A stretch of DNA of 64,000 bases from Chimaeribacter coloradensis (GCF_002858715.1 NZ_PJZH01000002.1:394252-458251); one strand, 5' to 3'; counted from the stretch's first letter, positions 8,746 through 18,724 are shown. Notes: generated by a model not told the origin, from the sequence alone. Program-made: numbers and translations.

Positions 8746-9366
8746 ATGATTCATGACCACATGACCCCGCGTAAACATGGCGGCCGCCGCCGTGACAAAG
8801 TCTATAACCTGATCCGCCGCGGCGGGCACCATGAGCATCACCACGGTGAACGCGGCGGGCGTCGCGGCGGCCGCGGCGAAAAACTGCACCGCCTGTTTGA
8901 ACATGGTGACCTGAAGCGCGTCCTGCTGGCGCTGGTGGCGAAAAAACCGAGCCACGGCTACGAGCTGATCAAAGCGATTGAAGAGGCCTCCTCCGGCCTG
9001 TACGTGCCCAGCCCGGGCGTGATCTACCCGACGCTGACGCTGCTGGAAGAGCAGGAGCTGCTGGAGGCGGTGCCGACCGGCAACGGCCGCAAAAGCTACC
9101 GCCTGACGCAAGCGGGTGAAGCGGAACTGGCACAGCACCAGGTGGCGGTGGACGGCATCTTTGCCCGGCTGGCGCAGGTGACGCAGAACCGCGAAGGCAA
9201 CCTGGCGGAAGGGATCAGTGACACCATGAAAGCGCTGAAACATACCCTGCGCAGCAACATGATGCGCACTGACCTTACCCCCGCACAGATCGCTGAAGTG
9301 AATCAGGCGCTGCAAACAGCGGTCGCGGCGATTGAGCAGACCCTGGCGAAAGGTGAAAGTGCGTAA
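8746..9366 (+). CDS. PadR-family transcriptional regulator, YqjI-like, His/Arg/Gly-rich N-terminus
   Basis: 206 residues from ATG 8746, which has GGAGA 5 nt upstream. The first 45 residues are rich in His, Gly and Arg (RRGGHHEHHHGERGGRRGGRG); then comes a PadR winged helix with the signature KKPSHGYELIKAIEEASSGLYVPSPGVIYPTL and a C-terminal helical dimer domain. E. coli YqjI has the same plan, a metal-binding His-rich N-terminus and a PadR domain, and represses itself and the ferric reductase gene yqjH in a nickel-sensitive way. Here no yqjH lies beside it. Metal sensing is inferred from that family, not shown. Function otherwise unknown. Confidence 0.85.
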   Translation: MIHDHMTPRKHGGRRRDKVYNLIRRGGHHEHHHGERGGRRGGRGEKLHRLFEHGDLKRVLLALVAKKPSHGYELIKAIEEASSGLYVPSPGVIYPTLTLLEEQELLEAVPTGNGRKSYRLTQAGEAELAQHQVAVDGIFARLAQVTQNREGNLAEGISDTMKALKHTLRSNMMRTDLTPAQIAEVNQALQTAVAAIEQTLAKGESA

Positions 9367-9616
9367 CGGTGACGGCCGGGCAGGGCGCCCGGTGCATAGA
9401 CACCATGGAGTGAATAGCCTTAAATTAACCAATGTTTAGTTAATTTTTAACACCGCTGTAACCTAATTACAGAAATAGGGTAAACTCGGGCAAAAAAGGC
9501 AAAAAATAGTGGTCGGATGAGTGGTAAAGTTTCATAACGCAGAGTAATATTTGTACTAACTTACATAAACAGCGTGACTGTTTACCTGCGTAATTTTACT
9601 GCTGAGGAAGATAGCC

Positions 9617-9823
9617 ATGTCCATCTATACCGCGTTTCCCCGCTACCAGATTCTCTTACGCCGCCTGGCGGTGGTCGTCGTCGGCGTGCTGGCGCTGCCG
9701 GTGATGCTGCTGCGCCGCGATCGCGCGCGTTTTTACAGCTACCTGTACCGCGTCTGGCAAAAAACCAGCAACAAACCGGTGTGGCTCGCCCAGTCGGAAC
9801 TGGCCGTTCAGGATTTCTACTGA
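9617..9823 (+). CDS. ybfA: YbfA, small membrane protein
   Basis: 68-residue protein matching E. coli YbfA, which is likewise the neighbour of the kdp operon. One hydrophobic segment (about residues 12-32, [19 protein letters not shown]) is followed by the conserved [18 protein letters not shown] and ends [12 protein letters not shown] 9617 follows a GAGGAAG ribosome site. It is convergent with kdpE. Function unknown. The preceding 250 bp have an AT-rich promoter region without an assignable operator. Confidence 0.9.
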   Translation: MSIYTAFPRYQILLRRLAVVVVGVLALPVMLLRRDRARFYSYLYRVWQKTSNKPVWLAQSELAVQDFY

Positions 9824-9844
9824 GGCACAATGCGCCCCGCGTAA

Positions 9845-10522
9845 TTAACTGACAAAACGGTAGCCGACGCCGGTCTCGGTCAGCAGATGTTGCGGCCGGG
9901 CGGGGTCGGCTTCCAGTTTCTGGCGCAGGTGGCCCATGTAGATGCGCAGATAGTGGTTATGCTCCACCGCATTTGGCCCCCACACCCGGCTCAGCAACTG
10001 GCGCTGGGTCAGCACTTTCCCCCGGTTCGCCAGCAACTCCGCCAGCAGCCTGAACTCGATCGGCGTCAGGTGCACCGGCTCCCCCTGCCGCGTGACCTGC
10101 CGGTTCAGCAGATCCACCGTCACCTCTGAAAAACTCACCAGCGGGCTTTCGCCGCCGCCGTTGCTGCCGTGGCGGCGCAGCGAGGCGCGCACCCGGGCCA
10201 GTAACTCCCCGACGCCAAACGGCTTGCTGAGGTAATCATCCGCCCCGGCGTCCAGCGCGGCGATCTTGTCCTCTTCCTCACTGCGGGCAGACAGCACGAT
10301 CACCGGGATCGCGCTCCAGTGGCGCAGATCCCGGATGAAATCCAGCCCGTCGCCGTCCGGCAGGCCGAGATCCAGCACGATCAGATCCGGCTTGCGGGTG
10401 GCCGCCTCGATCAGCCCGCGCTGCAGCGTGGCGGCGTCATGCACGCGCCACCCTTCCGCTTCCAGGGCGGTACGCACAAAGCGGCGGATCTCTTTCTCAT
10501 CTTCCACTATCAGAATCTGCAC
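9845..10522 (-). CDS. kdpE: KdpE, response regulator of K+ transport
   Basis: OmpR-family response regulator that activates kdpFABC when K+ or turgor is low. It has a receiver domain (acidic pocket EDE, phosphoacceptor in LIVLDLGLPDGDG, lysine in LSKPFG) and a winged-helix output domain ending in ETGVGYRFVS. GTG 10522 was chosen because QILIVEDEKEIRRF aligns with the E. coli N-terminus; this overlaps the end of kdpD by 26 bp and lacks a well-spaced ribosome site, so translational coupling is likely and the exact start is uncertain (an ATG lies at 10561). Confidence 0.95.
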   Translation of the reverse strand: MQILIVEDEKEIRRFVRTALEAEGWRVHDAATLQRGLIEAATRKPDLIVLDLGLPDGDGLDFIRDLRHWSAIPVIVLSARSEEEDKIAALDAGADDYLSKPFGVGELLARVRASLRRHGSNGGGESPLVSFSEVTVDLLNRQVTRQGEPVHLTPIEFRLLAELLANRGKVLTQRQLLSRVWGPNAVEHNHYLRIYMGHLRQKLEADPARPQHLLTETGVGYRFVS

Positions 10523-13214
10523 CGGGTTCAGGGGCGTTCTCCTCGTCGGCATCCATCTCAAGTTGCGGCGGTGGGGTGAGGGGCAGCCGGAAACAGAATG
10601 CCGCGCCGCCTTCAGGGCGGTTCATCGCCTGAATATCACCGTCATGGAGCGTCATAATGGCACGACAAATCGCCAGACCCAAGCCGACGCCTGGAATTGC
10701 TGACTCTTTATGCCCGCGGGCGAATTTATCAAAGATCAGCTGTTCCGTGCCGGGCGGGATGCCGGGGCCGTCATCCCAGACCGTGACCGCCAGCATCCCC
10801 GGCTGCACCACGGCATCAATGCCGAGGGTGGCGGACGGCCCGGCATATTTGTGGGCGTTCTCCAGCAGGTTGACCAGCACCCGCTCAATCAGCCCGGCAT
10901 CGCATTCAACCAGCACCAGATCCGGCGGCAGGTTCAGCAGCAGCCTGTGGCCGTCCAGCGTCGGCTCCAGCGAGCGCCAGGCGCTGCCGATCAGCTCCTC
11001 CAGCGCCTGCCACTCTTTACGCAACTGGAAGCCGCCGGACTGGATGCGCGCCATATCCAGCAGGTTATTCACCAGCCGGGTGGTGCTCAGCACCTGCTGG
11101 CGGATCTGGCTGGCCTGCGGCGCGTGGGGGGAGTGCGCCGCGGCGAGATCCAGCGTCAGGATCTCCGCCTGCCCGAACAGCACCGTCAGCGGGGTGCGCA
11201 GGTCGTGGGAGAGGGCGGCCAGCAGGGAATTGCGCAGCTGCTCGCGCTCGGCGTCGACCCGTGCCCGCTCGGCCTGCGCCGCCAGGTAGAGCCGCTCCAG
11301 CGCATTCGCCAGCAGCACGGTAAAGGTCTGCAACAGCCGCTGCTGCTCCGGCACCATCAGCTGGCGGGCGCTGGCGGGTTCCACCGCCAGCAGGCCGAAG
11401 ATCCGGCGCGCGGTGGTCAGCGGCAATAACTGATAGGGCACGCCGGGCAGGGTATCGGTGCCCGCCCCGGCCGGGGCGCGGGTATCAAAACTCCAGCGGA
11501 CAATCGCCGGGTCGATCGGGCCGGGCGCGGCCCCCTCTTCACTGAACGGCTGCAACGCGCCCTGATCGTCCGGCAGAAACACGCTGACCCGCGCCGGGAA
11601 GCCGCTGGCCACCACGCGGCAGCCGGTGCGCGCCACCTCTTCCGGCGTCAGCGCCTGGCTAAGTGCGGTGGAGATCTCATAGAGATGGCGGGTGCGCTGC
11701 TCACGGTAGCGCGCCACCCGCGCCTGATACCGCACCCCGGCGGTGAGGTTGCCAATCACCAGCCCCACCGTCAGCATCACTGCAAACGTTACCAGATACT
11801 GCATGTCCGTCACGGCCAGCGAGCCGCGCGGCTGCACGAAAAACAGGTCAAAGCTCACCACATTCAGCAGCGCCGCCAGCGCCGACGGCCAGCGGCCGAA
11901 GAACAGCGCCACCACCACCACGCCGAGCAGGTAGAGCATCACCAGGTTAGAGGGGTCGAAACCGGGCAACAGCCACTGGGCCACCAGCGTAATCAGCGCG
12001 CAGAGCGCCACCGCCAGCCCGCACCCCTGCCACTGCCGCCGCCAGCGCCCGGTGGCCGGCTCCGGGGCCGCAGGCGGGAAGGGCACATCCGCCAGCGGCA
12101 CCAGCAGCAGGTCTGCCTCCGGGGCCAGCCGCGCCAGCCGTTCACCGAAGCTGCGCCGCCAGCGCCGGGGCTGCGGCGGCCGCCCGGCGACAATTTTGCC
12201 CAGGCTGTGCTGGCGCGCATAGCGCAGCAACGCCTGCTCCGGCTGGGGATCGGCCAGGGTGGCCGTCTCTGCGCCCAGCGCCTGCGCCAGCTTCAGCGCC
12301 TGCAAAATCGCCCGCCGCCGCGCCTCGGGCAGCCGGTGCAGGCGCGGCGTCTCGGCGTAGACCGCGTGCCAGTCGCAGCCGAGGCGCGCCGCCAGCCGTG
12401 CGGCCACCCGCACCAGCTTCTCCTGCCCGCCACCGGGGCCGATGCAGACCAGCAGCGCATCCCGCGCATGGCGCGGTGCCTCGCTCTCCGGCCCCTGCCG
12501 CAGTTCCCGCATCTGGCCGTCGACCCGGTCAGCGGTGCGGCGCAGCGCCAGTTCCCGCAGCGCAATCAGGTTGCCCTTGCGGAAAAAATGCTCAATCGCC
12601 CGCTCCGCCTGGCCGGGCAGGTAGACTTTGCCCTCTTTCAGCCGCCGCCGCAGGTCGTCCGGCGGCAGATCCACCAGCACCACTTCCGTGGCCTGATCGA
12701 AGATCTGATCCGGCACCGTTTCCCGCACGCGGATGCCGGTCACCCCACCGACCACGTCATTGAGGCTCTCCAGATGCTGCACATTGACCGTGGTCAGCAC
12801 GTCGATCCCGGCGTTCAGCAGCTCGTCAACATCCTGCCAGCGTTTGGGGTGGCGGGAACCGCTGACGTTGCTGTGCGCCAGCTCATCCATCAGGATCAAC
12901 GCCGGGCGGCGCGCCAGCGCGGCATCCAGGTCAAACTCCGGCAGCGGGCGGCCGCGGTGGCTGATACGCCGCAGCGGCAGCCGCGGAATGCCCTCCAGCA
13001 GCGCTTCCGTTTCCCGGCGGCCGTGGGTCTCCACCACGCCGATCAGCACATCCAGCCCGGCGGCATGCAGCCGTTGCGCCTCCTGCAACATGGCGTAAGT
13101 TTTCCCCACCCCGGCGCAGGCACCGAAGAAGATCTTCAACTGCCCGCGCGGGCGGGCATTGGCCAGGGCCAGCAGGGCATCGGGGTCGGGGCGCGCAGGC
13201 ACCTCATTCACCAT
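10497..13214 (-). CDS. kdpD: KdpD, sensor histidine kinase for K+
   Basis: 905-residue inner-membrane sensor kinase that phosphorylates KdpE. Order: KdpD N-terminal domain with Walker motif GACAGVGKTY (about residues 31-40), universal-stress-protein-like domain (about 250-370), four close membrane segments (about 400-500), GAF-like domain, HisKA with SHDLRTPLTV, and HATPase with DDGPGIP and GVGLGL. Length matches E. coli KdpD (894). It begins 4 bp after the kdpC stop, so the structural and regulatory genes form one transcription unit. Confidence 0.98.
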   Translation of the reverse strand: MVNEVPARPDPDALLALANARPRGQLKIFFGACAGVGKTYAMLQEAQRLHAAGLDVLIGVVETHGRRETEALLEGIPRLPLRRISHRGRPLPEFDLDAALARRPALILMDELAHSNVSGSRHPKRWQDVDELLNAGIDVLTTVNVQHLESLNDVVGGVTGIRVRETVPDQIFDQATEVVLVDLPPDDLRRRLKEGKVYLPGQAERAIEHFFRKGNLIALRELALRRTADRVDGQMRELRQGPESEAPRHARDALLVCIGPGGGQEKLVRVAARLAARLGCDWHAVYAETPRLHRLPEARRRAILQALKLAQALGAETATLADPQPEQALLRYARQHSLGKIVAGRPPQPRRWRRSFGERLARLAPEADLLLVPLADVPFPPAAPEPATGRWRRQWQGCGLAVALCALITLVAQWLLPGFDPSNLVMLYLLGVVVVALFFGRWPSALAALLNVVSFDLFFVQPRGSLAVTDMQYLVTFAVMLTVGLVIGNLTAGVRYQARVARYREQRTRHLYEISTALSQALTPEEVARTGCRVVASGFPARVSVFLPDDQGALQPFSEEGAAPGPIDPAIVRWSFDTRAPAGAGTDTLPGVPYQLLPLTTARRIFGLLAVEPASARQLMVPEQQRLLQTFTVLLANALERLYLAAQAERARVDAEREQLRNSLLAALSHDLRTPLTVLFGQAEILTLDLAAAHSPHAPQASQIRQQVLSTTRLVNNLLDMARIQSGGFQLRKEWQALEELIGSAWRSLEPTLDGHRLLLNLPPDLVLVECDAGLIERVLVNLLENAHKYAGPSATLGIDAVVQPGMLAVTVWDDGPGIPPGTEQLIFDKFARGHKESAIPGVGLGLAICRAIMTLHDGDIQAMNRPEGGAAFCFRLPLTPPPQLEMDADEENAPEPGADSDSGR

Positions 13215-13217
13215 GCA

Positions 13218-13793
13218 TTATCCTTGGTTGAGCGCATCCAGGGCGCGGTTCAGTTGCAGCACGTTCACCCCCGGCTCACCGATAAAGGCCGGGAAAGGCG
13301 TGCGGGTATGCGCGGCGATCAGCGTCTCCAGCGTCTGGGCGGAGAGGTGCCGCGCGCGGGCAATACGCGGGATCTGCCAGCGCGCCGCCACCGGTGAGAT
13401 CTCCGGGTCCAGCCCGCTGCCGGAGGCGGTCACCAGCTCCACCGGCACCCGGGGCGGGCTTTCCGGGTTGGCGGTGCGTAACGCGGCGATGCGGGCCGCC
13501 ACCGCCTGATCCAGCGCCGGGTTACTCCCGGCCAGGTTGCTGCCCGCCGAGGCCAGCGTAGCATAAGGCGTCGGCGAGGTGGCGGAGGGGCGGCCCCAGA
13601 AATAGGTGTCGCGGGTAAAATTCTGGCCGATAAGCGCCGAGCCGACCGCCTGTTGGTCACGATAAAGCAGCGAGCCGTTGGCCTGTGCGCTGAACAGCCA
13701 GCCGGACAGCGCCGTGGTCAGCAGCGGGTAGGCGATGCCGGTCAACAGGCTGAGCAGCAGTAGTACGACAATCATCGGGCGTAACAGTAACAT
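13218..13793 (-). CDS. kdpC: KdpC, accessory subunit of the K+-transporting ATPase
   Basis: Single-span inner-membrane protein (TM about residues 5-28) that stabilises the KdpFABC complex and raises its ATP affinity. Conserved stretches GSALIGQNF, YFWGRPSAT, VPVELVTASGSGLDP and PGVNVLQLN are present; 191 residues, close to the E. coli 190. ATG 13793 was chosen as it lies 7 nt after AAGGAG; ATG 13796 and GTG 13799 are alternatives. Confidence 0.97.
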   Translation of the reverse strand: MLLLRPMIVVLLLLSLLTGIAYPLLTTALSGWLFSAQANGSLLYRDQQAVGSALIGQNFTRDTYFWGRPSATSPTPYATLASAGSNLAGSNPALDQAVAARIAALRTANPESPPRVPVELVTASGSGLDPEISPVAARWQIPRIARARHLSAQTLETLIAAHTRTPFPAFIGEPGVNVLQLNRALDALNQG

Positions 13794-13809
13794 CATCACT
13801 CTCCTTTAT

Positions 13810-15888
13810 TTACGCCATGCCCAGCAGGGTCAGCAGCAGGTCAATCAGCTTGATACCGACGAACGGCACCAACAGCCCGCCCAGCCCGTAGATCCAGAGG
13901 TTGCGCCGCAGCAGTGCCGCCGCGCCCATCGCGCTGTAGCGCACGCCTTTCAGCGCCAGCGGGATCAGAAACACAATCACCAGCGCGTTGAAGATCACCG
14001 CCGACATAATGGCGGAGGCGGGCGAGTGCAGGTGCATCACGTTCAGCGCGTCGAGCTGCGGATAGGTCGCCGCAAAGGCCGCCGGGATAATGGCGAAATA
14101 CTTGGCGACGTCATTGGCGATGCTGAACGTAGTCAGCGAACCGCGCGTCATCAGCATCTGTTTACCGATATGCACCACCTCGATCAGCTTGGTGGGGTTG
14201 GAGTCGAGGTCTACCATGTTGCCCGCCTCTTTCGCCGCCTGGGTGCCGGAGTTCATCGCCACGGCCACATCCGCCTGCGCCAGTGCCGGGGCGTCGTTGG
14301 TGCCGTCACCGGTCATTGCCACCAGCCGCCCCTCCGCCTGGTACTGGCGGATCAGCGCCAGCTTGGCTTCCGGCGTCGCCTCGGAGAGAAAGTCATCCAC
14401 CCCGGCCTCGGCGGCGATGGCCGCGGCGGTCAGCGGGTTGTCGCCGGTGATCATCACGGTCTTGATGCCCATTTTGCGCAACTGGGCGAACCGCTCGCGG
14501 ATGCCGCCTTTCACGATGTCCTTCAGCGCCACCACACCCAGCACCCGGTTGTCGTCTGCCACCACCAGCGGCGTGCCGCCCTGGCGCGCCACGCCCTCCA
14601 CCAGCGTGGTGACCGCCGCCGGGAAGCTGCCGCCGTTGGCCTCAATATGGCGGCGGATGGCGTCCACCGCGCCTTTGCGCACCGACCGCCCGCCGATATT
14701 CACCCCGCTCATCCTTGTCTGGGCGGAGAAGGGCACAAAGCTGGCGTTCAGCGCCGCCAGGGAGCGTTCGCGCAGGTTAAAGCGCTGTTTCGCCAGCACC
14801 ACGATGCTGCGCCCCTCCGGCGTCTCATCCGCCAGCGAGGCGAGTTGCGCCGCGTCTGCCAGATCCTGTTCGCTGACGCCCGGCGCAGGCAGGAAATCGG
14901 ACGCCTGCCGGTTGCCGAGGGTGATGGTGCCGGTTTTGTCGAGCAGCAGCACATCCACATCCCCGGCGGCTTCCACCGCCCGGCCGCTGGTGGCGATCAC
15001 GTTCGCCCCCAGCATCCGGCTCATCCCGGCCACGCCAATCGCCGACAGCAGCCCGCCGATGGTGGTCGGGATCAAACAGACCAGCAGCGCCACCAGCACT
15101 GTGACGGTGATAGGCAGGCCGCCTTGCCCGGCCATCACGCTGAACAGCGAGAAAGGGTAGAGGGTGGCTGTCGCCAGCAGGAACACAATCGTCAGCGCAA
15201 TCAGCAGGATGGTCAGGGCGATCTCGTTCGGCGTCTTGCGCCGTTTCGCGCCCTCGACCATCGCGATCATCCGGTCGAGGAAGGTGTCGCCGGGGTTAAC
15301 GCTGCATTCGATCACCAGCCAGTCTGACAGCAGCCGCGTACCGCCGGTCACGGAGGCGAAATCCCCGCCTGACTCGCGGATCACCGGCGCAGACTCGCCG
15401 GTAATGGCGCTCTCATCCACCGAGGCGCCGCCCTCCAGCACTTCGCCGTCGCAGGGGATGGTCTCACCGGCGTCCACCCGCACCCAGTCACCTTTGCGCA
15501 GGCTCTCGGCAGAGACCTTCTCCTGCGCGGCGTCCGGGTGCGGGGCGGACAATTTCTTCGCCCAGTTGCTTTTCTTCACCCCTTTCAGGCTGGCGGCCTG
15601 CGCCTTGCTGCGCCCTTCGGCCAGCGCCTCCGCCAGGTTGGCGAACAGCACGGTAAACCAGAGCCACAGGGCGATGCTGCCGGTAAAGGCGCTGCCGCCG
15701 CGCTGGTTCACCAGCTGTTCCAGCCAGATGAGCGTGGTCAGCACACTGCCGAGCCACACCACGAACATCACCGGGTTACGCCACTGGGTGCGCGGGTCGA
15801 GCTTTTTCAGGGCGTCCGGCAGGGCGGTGCGCAGCAGCGCCCCGTTGAGCAACGCGGTGGTGCGCGGTGCTGAATGTTTATCGGTCAT
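13810..15888 (-). CDS. kdpB: KdpB, P-type ATPase subunit
   Basis: Catalytic P-type ATPase subunit that drives K+ uptake through KdpA. The 692-residue product has the phosphorylation motif [11 protein letters not shown], the actuator-loop TGES motif (AITGESAPV), the hinge [21 protein letters not shown], and the membrane helices expected for KdpB. E. coli KdpB has 682 residues. It lies 17 bp after kdpA on the minus strand. Confidence 0.98.
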   Translation of the reverse strand: MTDKHSAPRTTALLNGALLRTALPDALKKLDPRTQWRNPVMFVVWLGSVLTTLIWLEQLVNQRGGSAFTGSIALWLWFTVLFANLAEALAEGRSKAQAASLKGVKKSNWAKKLSAPHPDAAQEKVSAESLRKGDWVRVDAGETIPCDGEVLEGGASVDESAITGESAPVIRESGGDFASVTGGTRLLSDWLVIECSVNPGDTFLDRMIAMVEGAKRRKTPNEIALTILLIALTIVFLLATATLYPFSLFSVMAGQGGLPITVTVLVALLVCLIPTTIGGLLSAIGVAGMSRMLGANVIATSGRAVEAAGDVDVLLLDKTGTITLGNRQASDFLPAPGVSEQDLADAAQLASLADETPEGRSIVVLAKQRFNLRERSLAALNASFVPFSAQTRMSGVNIGGRSVRKGAVDAIRRHIEANGGSFPAAVTTLVEGVARQGGTPLVVADDNRVLGVVALKDIVKGGIRERFAQLRKMGIKTVMITGDNPLTAAAIAAEAGVDDFLSEATPEAKLALIRQYQAEGRLVAMTGDGTNDAPALAQADVAVAMNSGTQAAKEAGNMVDLDSNPTKLIEVVHIGKQMLMTRGSLTTFSIANDVAKYFAIIPAAFAATYPQLDALNVMHLHSPASAIMSAVIFNALVIVFLIPLALKGVRYSAMGAAALLRRNLWIYGLGGLLVPFVGIKLIDLLLTLLGMA

Positions 15889-15905
15889 GGATCGGGTCTC
15901 CGCCG

Positions 15906-17615
15906 TTATCCGTGGGCCGCCGCGTTCAGCGGGGCCGTGATCATATGCAGGTGTTCCGCCACCGGGCCAAGCGCCAGGGCAGGGATAAAGGTCAGTGCGC
16001 CGACCAGCAGCACGGTGCCGACCAGCAGGCCGACAAACAGCGGCCCGGTGGTGGGCAGGGTGCCCGGCCCGGCCGGCTGGCGTTTTTTCGCCGCCAGCGA
16101 CCCGGCAATCGCCATCACCGGCAGGATCACGCCGAAGCGGCCGAAGAACATCGCCACCGACAGCAGCAGGTTATAGAACGGCGTGTTGACGCTCAGCCCG
16201 GCAAAGGCGCTGCCGTTGTTATTGGCGGCCGAGGAGAGGGCGTAGAGCACTTCGCTGAAGCCGTGCGCACCGGGGTTCAGGATGCCCGCCCGGCCGCTCT
16301 CAGTGACCAGCGCCAGCGCGGTGCCGAGCAGCACCAGCGCAGGGGTGACCAGAATCGCCAGCGCCGTCATCTTCATCTCACGCACGTCGATCTTCTTGCC
16401 GAGGTACTCCGGCGTGCGGCCAATCATCAGCCCGGCGATAAACACCGTCAGCAGCACAAACAGCAGCATGCCGTAGAGGCCGGAGCCGACGCCGCCGAAC
16501 ACCACCTCGCCAATCTGCATCAGCCACAGCGGCACCAGCCCGCCGAGCGCGGTAAAGGAGTCATGCATCGCATTGACCGCGCCGCAGGAGGCGGCGGTGG
16601 TCACCACCGCAAACAGCGAGGAGGCGAGAATACCGAAGCGCGTCTCTTTACCTTCCATGTTGGCGGTGCTGTCTGCGCCCAGCGCCGTGAAGTGCGGGTT
16701 ACCGGCGAGTTCGGCGTACATCACCACCACCACGCAGACCACGAAAATCAGCGACATCGCCCAGACCAGCGCATTGCCCTGGCGGCGGTCGCCCACCGCC
16801 TCGCCAAAGGCGAAGCAGAGCGCGCACGGGATCAGGAAAATCGCCAGCATCTGCACCAGGTTGCTCAGGGCGGACGGGTTCTCAAACGGGTGGGCGGAGT
16901 TCGCCCCAAAGAAGCCGCCGCCGTTGGTGCCGAGCATTTTGATCGCTTCCTGCGAGGCCACCGGCCCCATCGGCAGCAGTTGCGCGCCGCCCTCCAGCGT
17001 GGCGACATGCTGGTAAGGCGCGAGGTTCTGCAACACCCCCTGGCTCACCAGGAACAGCGCCATCAGCAGGGAGAGCGGCAGCAGCACATAAAGGGTGATG
17101 CGCGTGAGATCCACCCAGGCGTTGCCGAGCGTGGCCGTTGCGGGGCGGGCAAAGGCGCGGATCAGCGCAAACGCCACCGCGATGCCGGTGGCCGCGGAGA
17201 GGAAGTTCTGCACCCCCAGCCCGGCCATCTGGCTGAAGTAGCTCAGGGTGCTTTCACCGCTGTAGGCCTGCCAGTTGGTGTTGGTGACAAAGCTCACGGC
17301 GGTGTTCAGCGCCAGATCCCACGGCAGCCCCGGCAACTGCTGCGGGTTGAGCGGCAACGCCCCCTGCCCAAGCAGCAGCGCCAGCAGCAGCACCAGCCCC
17401 AGCAGGTTAAAGCCGATCAGCGCCAGCAGATACTGCACCCAATTCATGCCGTCCGGCGTGATGCCCGCCAGCCGCCAGACGCCGTTTTCCAGCCGCCGCA
17501 GCCCCGGCCGCGGCGTTCCCTCAATCAGTTGCGCCAGCCCGCTGCCCAAGGGCCGCGCCAGCAACAACAGCACCAGCATAAAACCGGCGATCAATCCTGC
17601 GCCCTGGGCCGCCAT
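15906..17615 (-). CDS. kdpA: KdpA, K+-channel-like subunit
   Basis: K+-selecting subunit of KdpFABC, related to four-pore-loop channels. Selectivity-loop segments are visible: [49 protein letters not shown] and [14 protein letters not shown]. From ATG 17615 the protein is 569 residues and starts [15 protein letters not shown], equal to the E. coli start; the open frame continues 53 codons upstream through kdpF in another frame, but that is not coding. Its ATG overlaps the kdpF stop by one base. Confidence 0.98.
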   Translation of the reverse strand: MAAQGAGLIAGFMLVLLLLARPLGSGLAQLIEGTPRPGLRRLENGVWRLAGITPDGMNWVQYLLALIGFNLLGLVLLLALLLGQGALPLNPQQLPGLPWDLALNTAVSFVTNTNWQAYSGESTLSYFSQMAGLGVQNFLSAATGIAVAFALIRAFARPATATLGNAWVDLTRITLYVLLPLSLLMALFLVSQGVLQNLAPYQHVATLEGGAQLLPMGPVASQEAIKMLGTNGGGFFGANSAHPFENPSALSNLVQMLAIFLIPCALCFAFGEAVGDRRQGNALVWAMSLIFVVCVVVVMYAELAGNPHFTALGADSTANMEGKETRFGILASSLFAVVTTAASCGAVNAMHDSFTALGGLVPLWLMQIGEVVFGGVGSGLYGMLLFVLLTVFIAGLMIGRTPEYLGKKIDVREMKMTALAILVTPALVLLGTALALVTESGRAGILNPGAHGFSEVLYALSSAANNNGSAFAGLSVNTPFYNLLLSVAMFFGRFGVILPVMAIAGSLAAKKRQPAGPGTLPTTGPLFVGLLVGTVLLVGALTFIPALALGPVAEHLHMITAPLNAAAHG

Positions 17616-17704
17616 CAGAAGGCCTCCGCCCGGATCAGGGCATAGATCAGGTAAACCAACAGCAGCAGCACCACTACCGCACCCGCGATTACGCCGAGAC
17701 TCAT
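17615..17704 (-). CDS. kdpF: KdpF, small stabilising subunit
   Basis: 29-residue single-span membrane peptide, [16 protein letters not shown] then [13 protein letters not shown], matching E. coli KdpF (MSAGVITG ... YALINAEAF). It stabilises the KdpABC complex. Its TGA overlaps the kdpA ATG (TGATG). A GGAGAG ribosome site precedes the start. Confidence 0.95.
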   Translation of the reverse strand: MSLGVIAGAVVVLLLLVYLIYALIRAEAF

Positions 17705-17788
17705 GTTTCTCTCCTGTAAAAAAGGGAATTTTTTTCCAATGTGGGACAGACGCAGCGTAAAGAGCGCGGGGCAAAGAAGCTGAAAAAA

Positions 17789-17820
17789 GCGCGGGGCAGG
17801 GTGTAAAAAAAGCGTAAAAA
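17789..17820 (-). promoter_or_regulatory. Probable KdpE operator upstream of kdpF
   Basis: On the minus strand the sequence reads TTTTTACG followed by CTTTTTTTACACCCTGCC, very close to the T-rich KdpE target I recall from the E. coli kdp promoter (TTTATA, then TTTACACCCCGCC). It lies about 85 bp before the kdpF start, a fitting place for activation. The downstream -10 is not clear to me. Confidence 0.7.
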
Positions 17821-18091
17821 CAACCGCCGCCGGGCGGGGGGCGGGCAGTGACAGGGCGGCAGGCCGCGGGATATTCCCGGCAGGCGATAAATAAAACGGC
17901 GATGGCGTCAAGGCCATTTCACTGTGCTTTTTAGCACAGTAATCATTTGATAATTAAGTATAAATTAATTAATCATTCAGCACTAATTGATTGCTCTGCT
18001 CTCTATCAAAACCATAATAACCCCCGGAAATTGGGATTAATTCCTAAGGTTTTTCCCAAATTCATTAGCCTCCCTTTTTTTAAAAACGGAC
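17821..18091. other. kdpF / fimbrial operon divergent intergenic region with palindrome
   Basis: An AT-rich stretch between the kdp operator and the fimbrial operon. It has a perfect 8-bp inverted repeat ACTGTGCT (17921-17928) / AGCACAGT (17933-17940) with a TTTT loop, either an operator or a hairpin. A possible fimbrial promoter starts with TTGATA at 17947. No invertible-element repeats or recombinase gene were seen, so fim-type phase switching is not supported. Confidence 0.5.
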
Positions 18092-18685
18092 ATGAAAATG
18101 AAAAAAAATATCTTTGCAGTTTCTGCACTGGCATTGGCGCTCGGCTCCTCTGCCGCTTACGCAGGCGATACCGATTTAGGATTGATCACCTTTGACGGTG
18201 CCGTAACCGATACCACCTGCAAAATCACCACCAATAACGGCGTTGAAGCGAACAACATCACCATCAGCCTGCCGGTGGTGAAAAAAGCCGATGTGGAAGC
18301 CGCCACGATCGCGACCCGCGGCGTGGGTGCCAAAGAGTTTGAGCTGAAACTCACCGGCTGCCCGGATACCTATGACAGTGCCAAAGCTACCTTCACTTCC
18401 CAGCAATTTGCGGAGCTGTCCAACGGCACGCTGAAAGCAGACCCAACGGTGGCGGGTGCGGCGCAGAACGTCAGCCTGGCGTTGTTCAATAACACCTCCG
18501 GCGATCAATCACAGATCAAAATCGGTGACATGAACGCTACCCAGGTTGCTGATATCACGACGGGTGAAGGCATGCTGGCCTTTATGGTCTCCTATGTGCC
18601 GAGTGCAGACTGGGGCTTAGGCACCAACGATATCGTCGCCGGTAAGGTGAACACCAACACCACCTTTACCATGAGTTATGAATAA
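18092..18685 (+). CDS. Major fimbrial subunit
   Basis: 197-residue secreted pilin. A signal peptide (about residues 1-24, cleaved after SSAAYA) precedes GDTDLGLITFDGAVTDTTCKI; cysteines in TTCKI and LTGCPD form the usual pilin disulphide, and the C-terminus FTMSYE is the beta-strand with penultimate tyrosine read by chaperones. The N-terminal extension donates a strand to the next subunit. First gene of the operon, with a hairpin after it, which fits the most abundant subunit. No closer assignment to a named fimbria is possible from the sequence alone. Confidence 0.9.
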   Translation: MKMKKNIFAVSALALALGSSAAYAGDTDLGLITFDGAVTDTTCKITTNNGVEANNITISLPVVKKADVEAATIATRGVGAKEFELKLTGCPDTYDSAKATFTSQQFAELSNGTLKADPTVAGAAQNVSLALFNNTSGDQSQIKIGDMNATQVADITTGEGMLAFMVSYVPSADWGLGTNDIVAGKVNTNTTFTMSYE

Positions 18686-18699
18686 GCCTTAACCGGTTG

Positions 18700-18724
18700 G
18701 CCCCGCTGCCGGTGGTGGCGGGGC
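18700..18724 (+). terminator. Hairpin between major pilin and chaperone genes (possible attenuator)
   Basis: Stem GCCCCGC (18700-18706) / GCGGGGC (18718-18724) without a good T run. Partial termination or mRNA protection here would keep pilin levels above those of the downstream genes, a common arrangement in fimbrial operons. Confidence 0.55.

Noticed and set aside
11685..13397. 570-codon plus-strand open frame opposite kdpD and kdpC
   Set aside because: Composition (Gln, Arg, His, Pro-rich) is that of an antisense shadow of a GC-rich gene; kdpD on the other strand is fully conserved.
13735..15327. 530-codon plus-strand open frame opposite kdpB
   Set aside because: Same shadow pattern; no domain or ribosome site, and KdpB is intact.
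15867..17645. 592-codon plus-strand open frame opposite kdpA
   Set aside because: Gln/Arg/His-rich shadow of kdpA.
17821..18091. Phase-variable invertible promoter for the fimbria
   Set aside because: Only one short palindrome, no pair of distant inverted repeats and no recombinase gene in the window.
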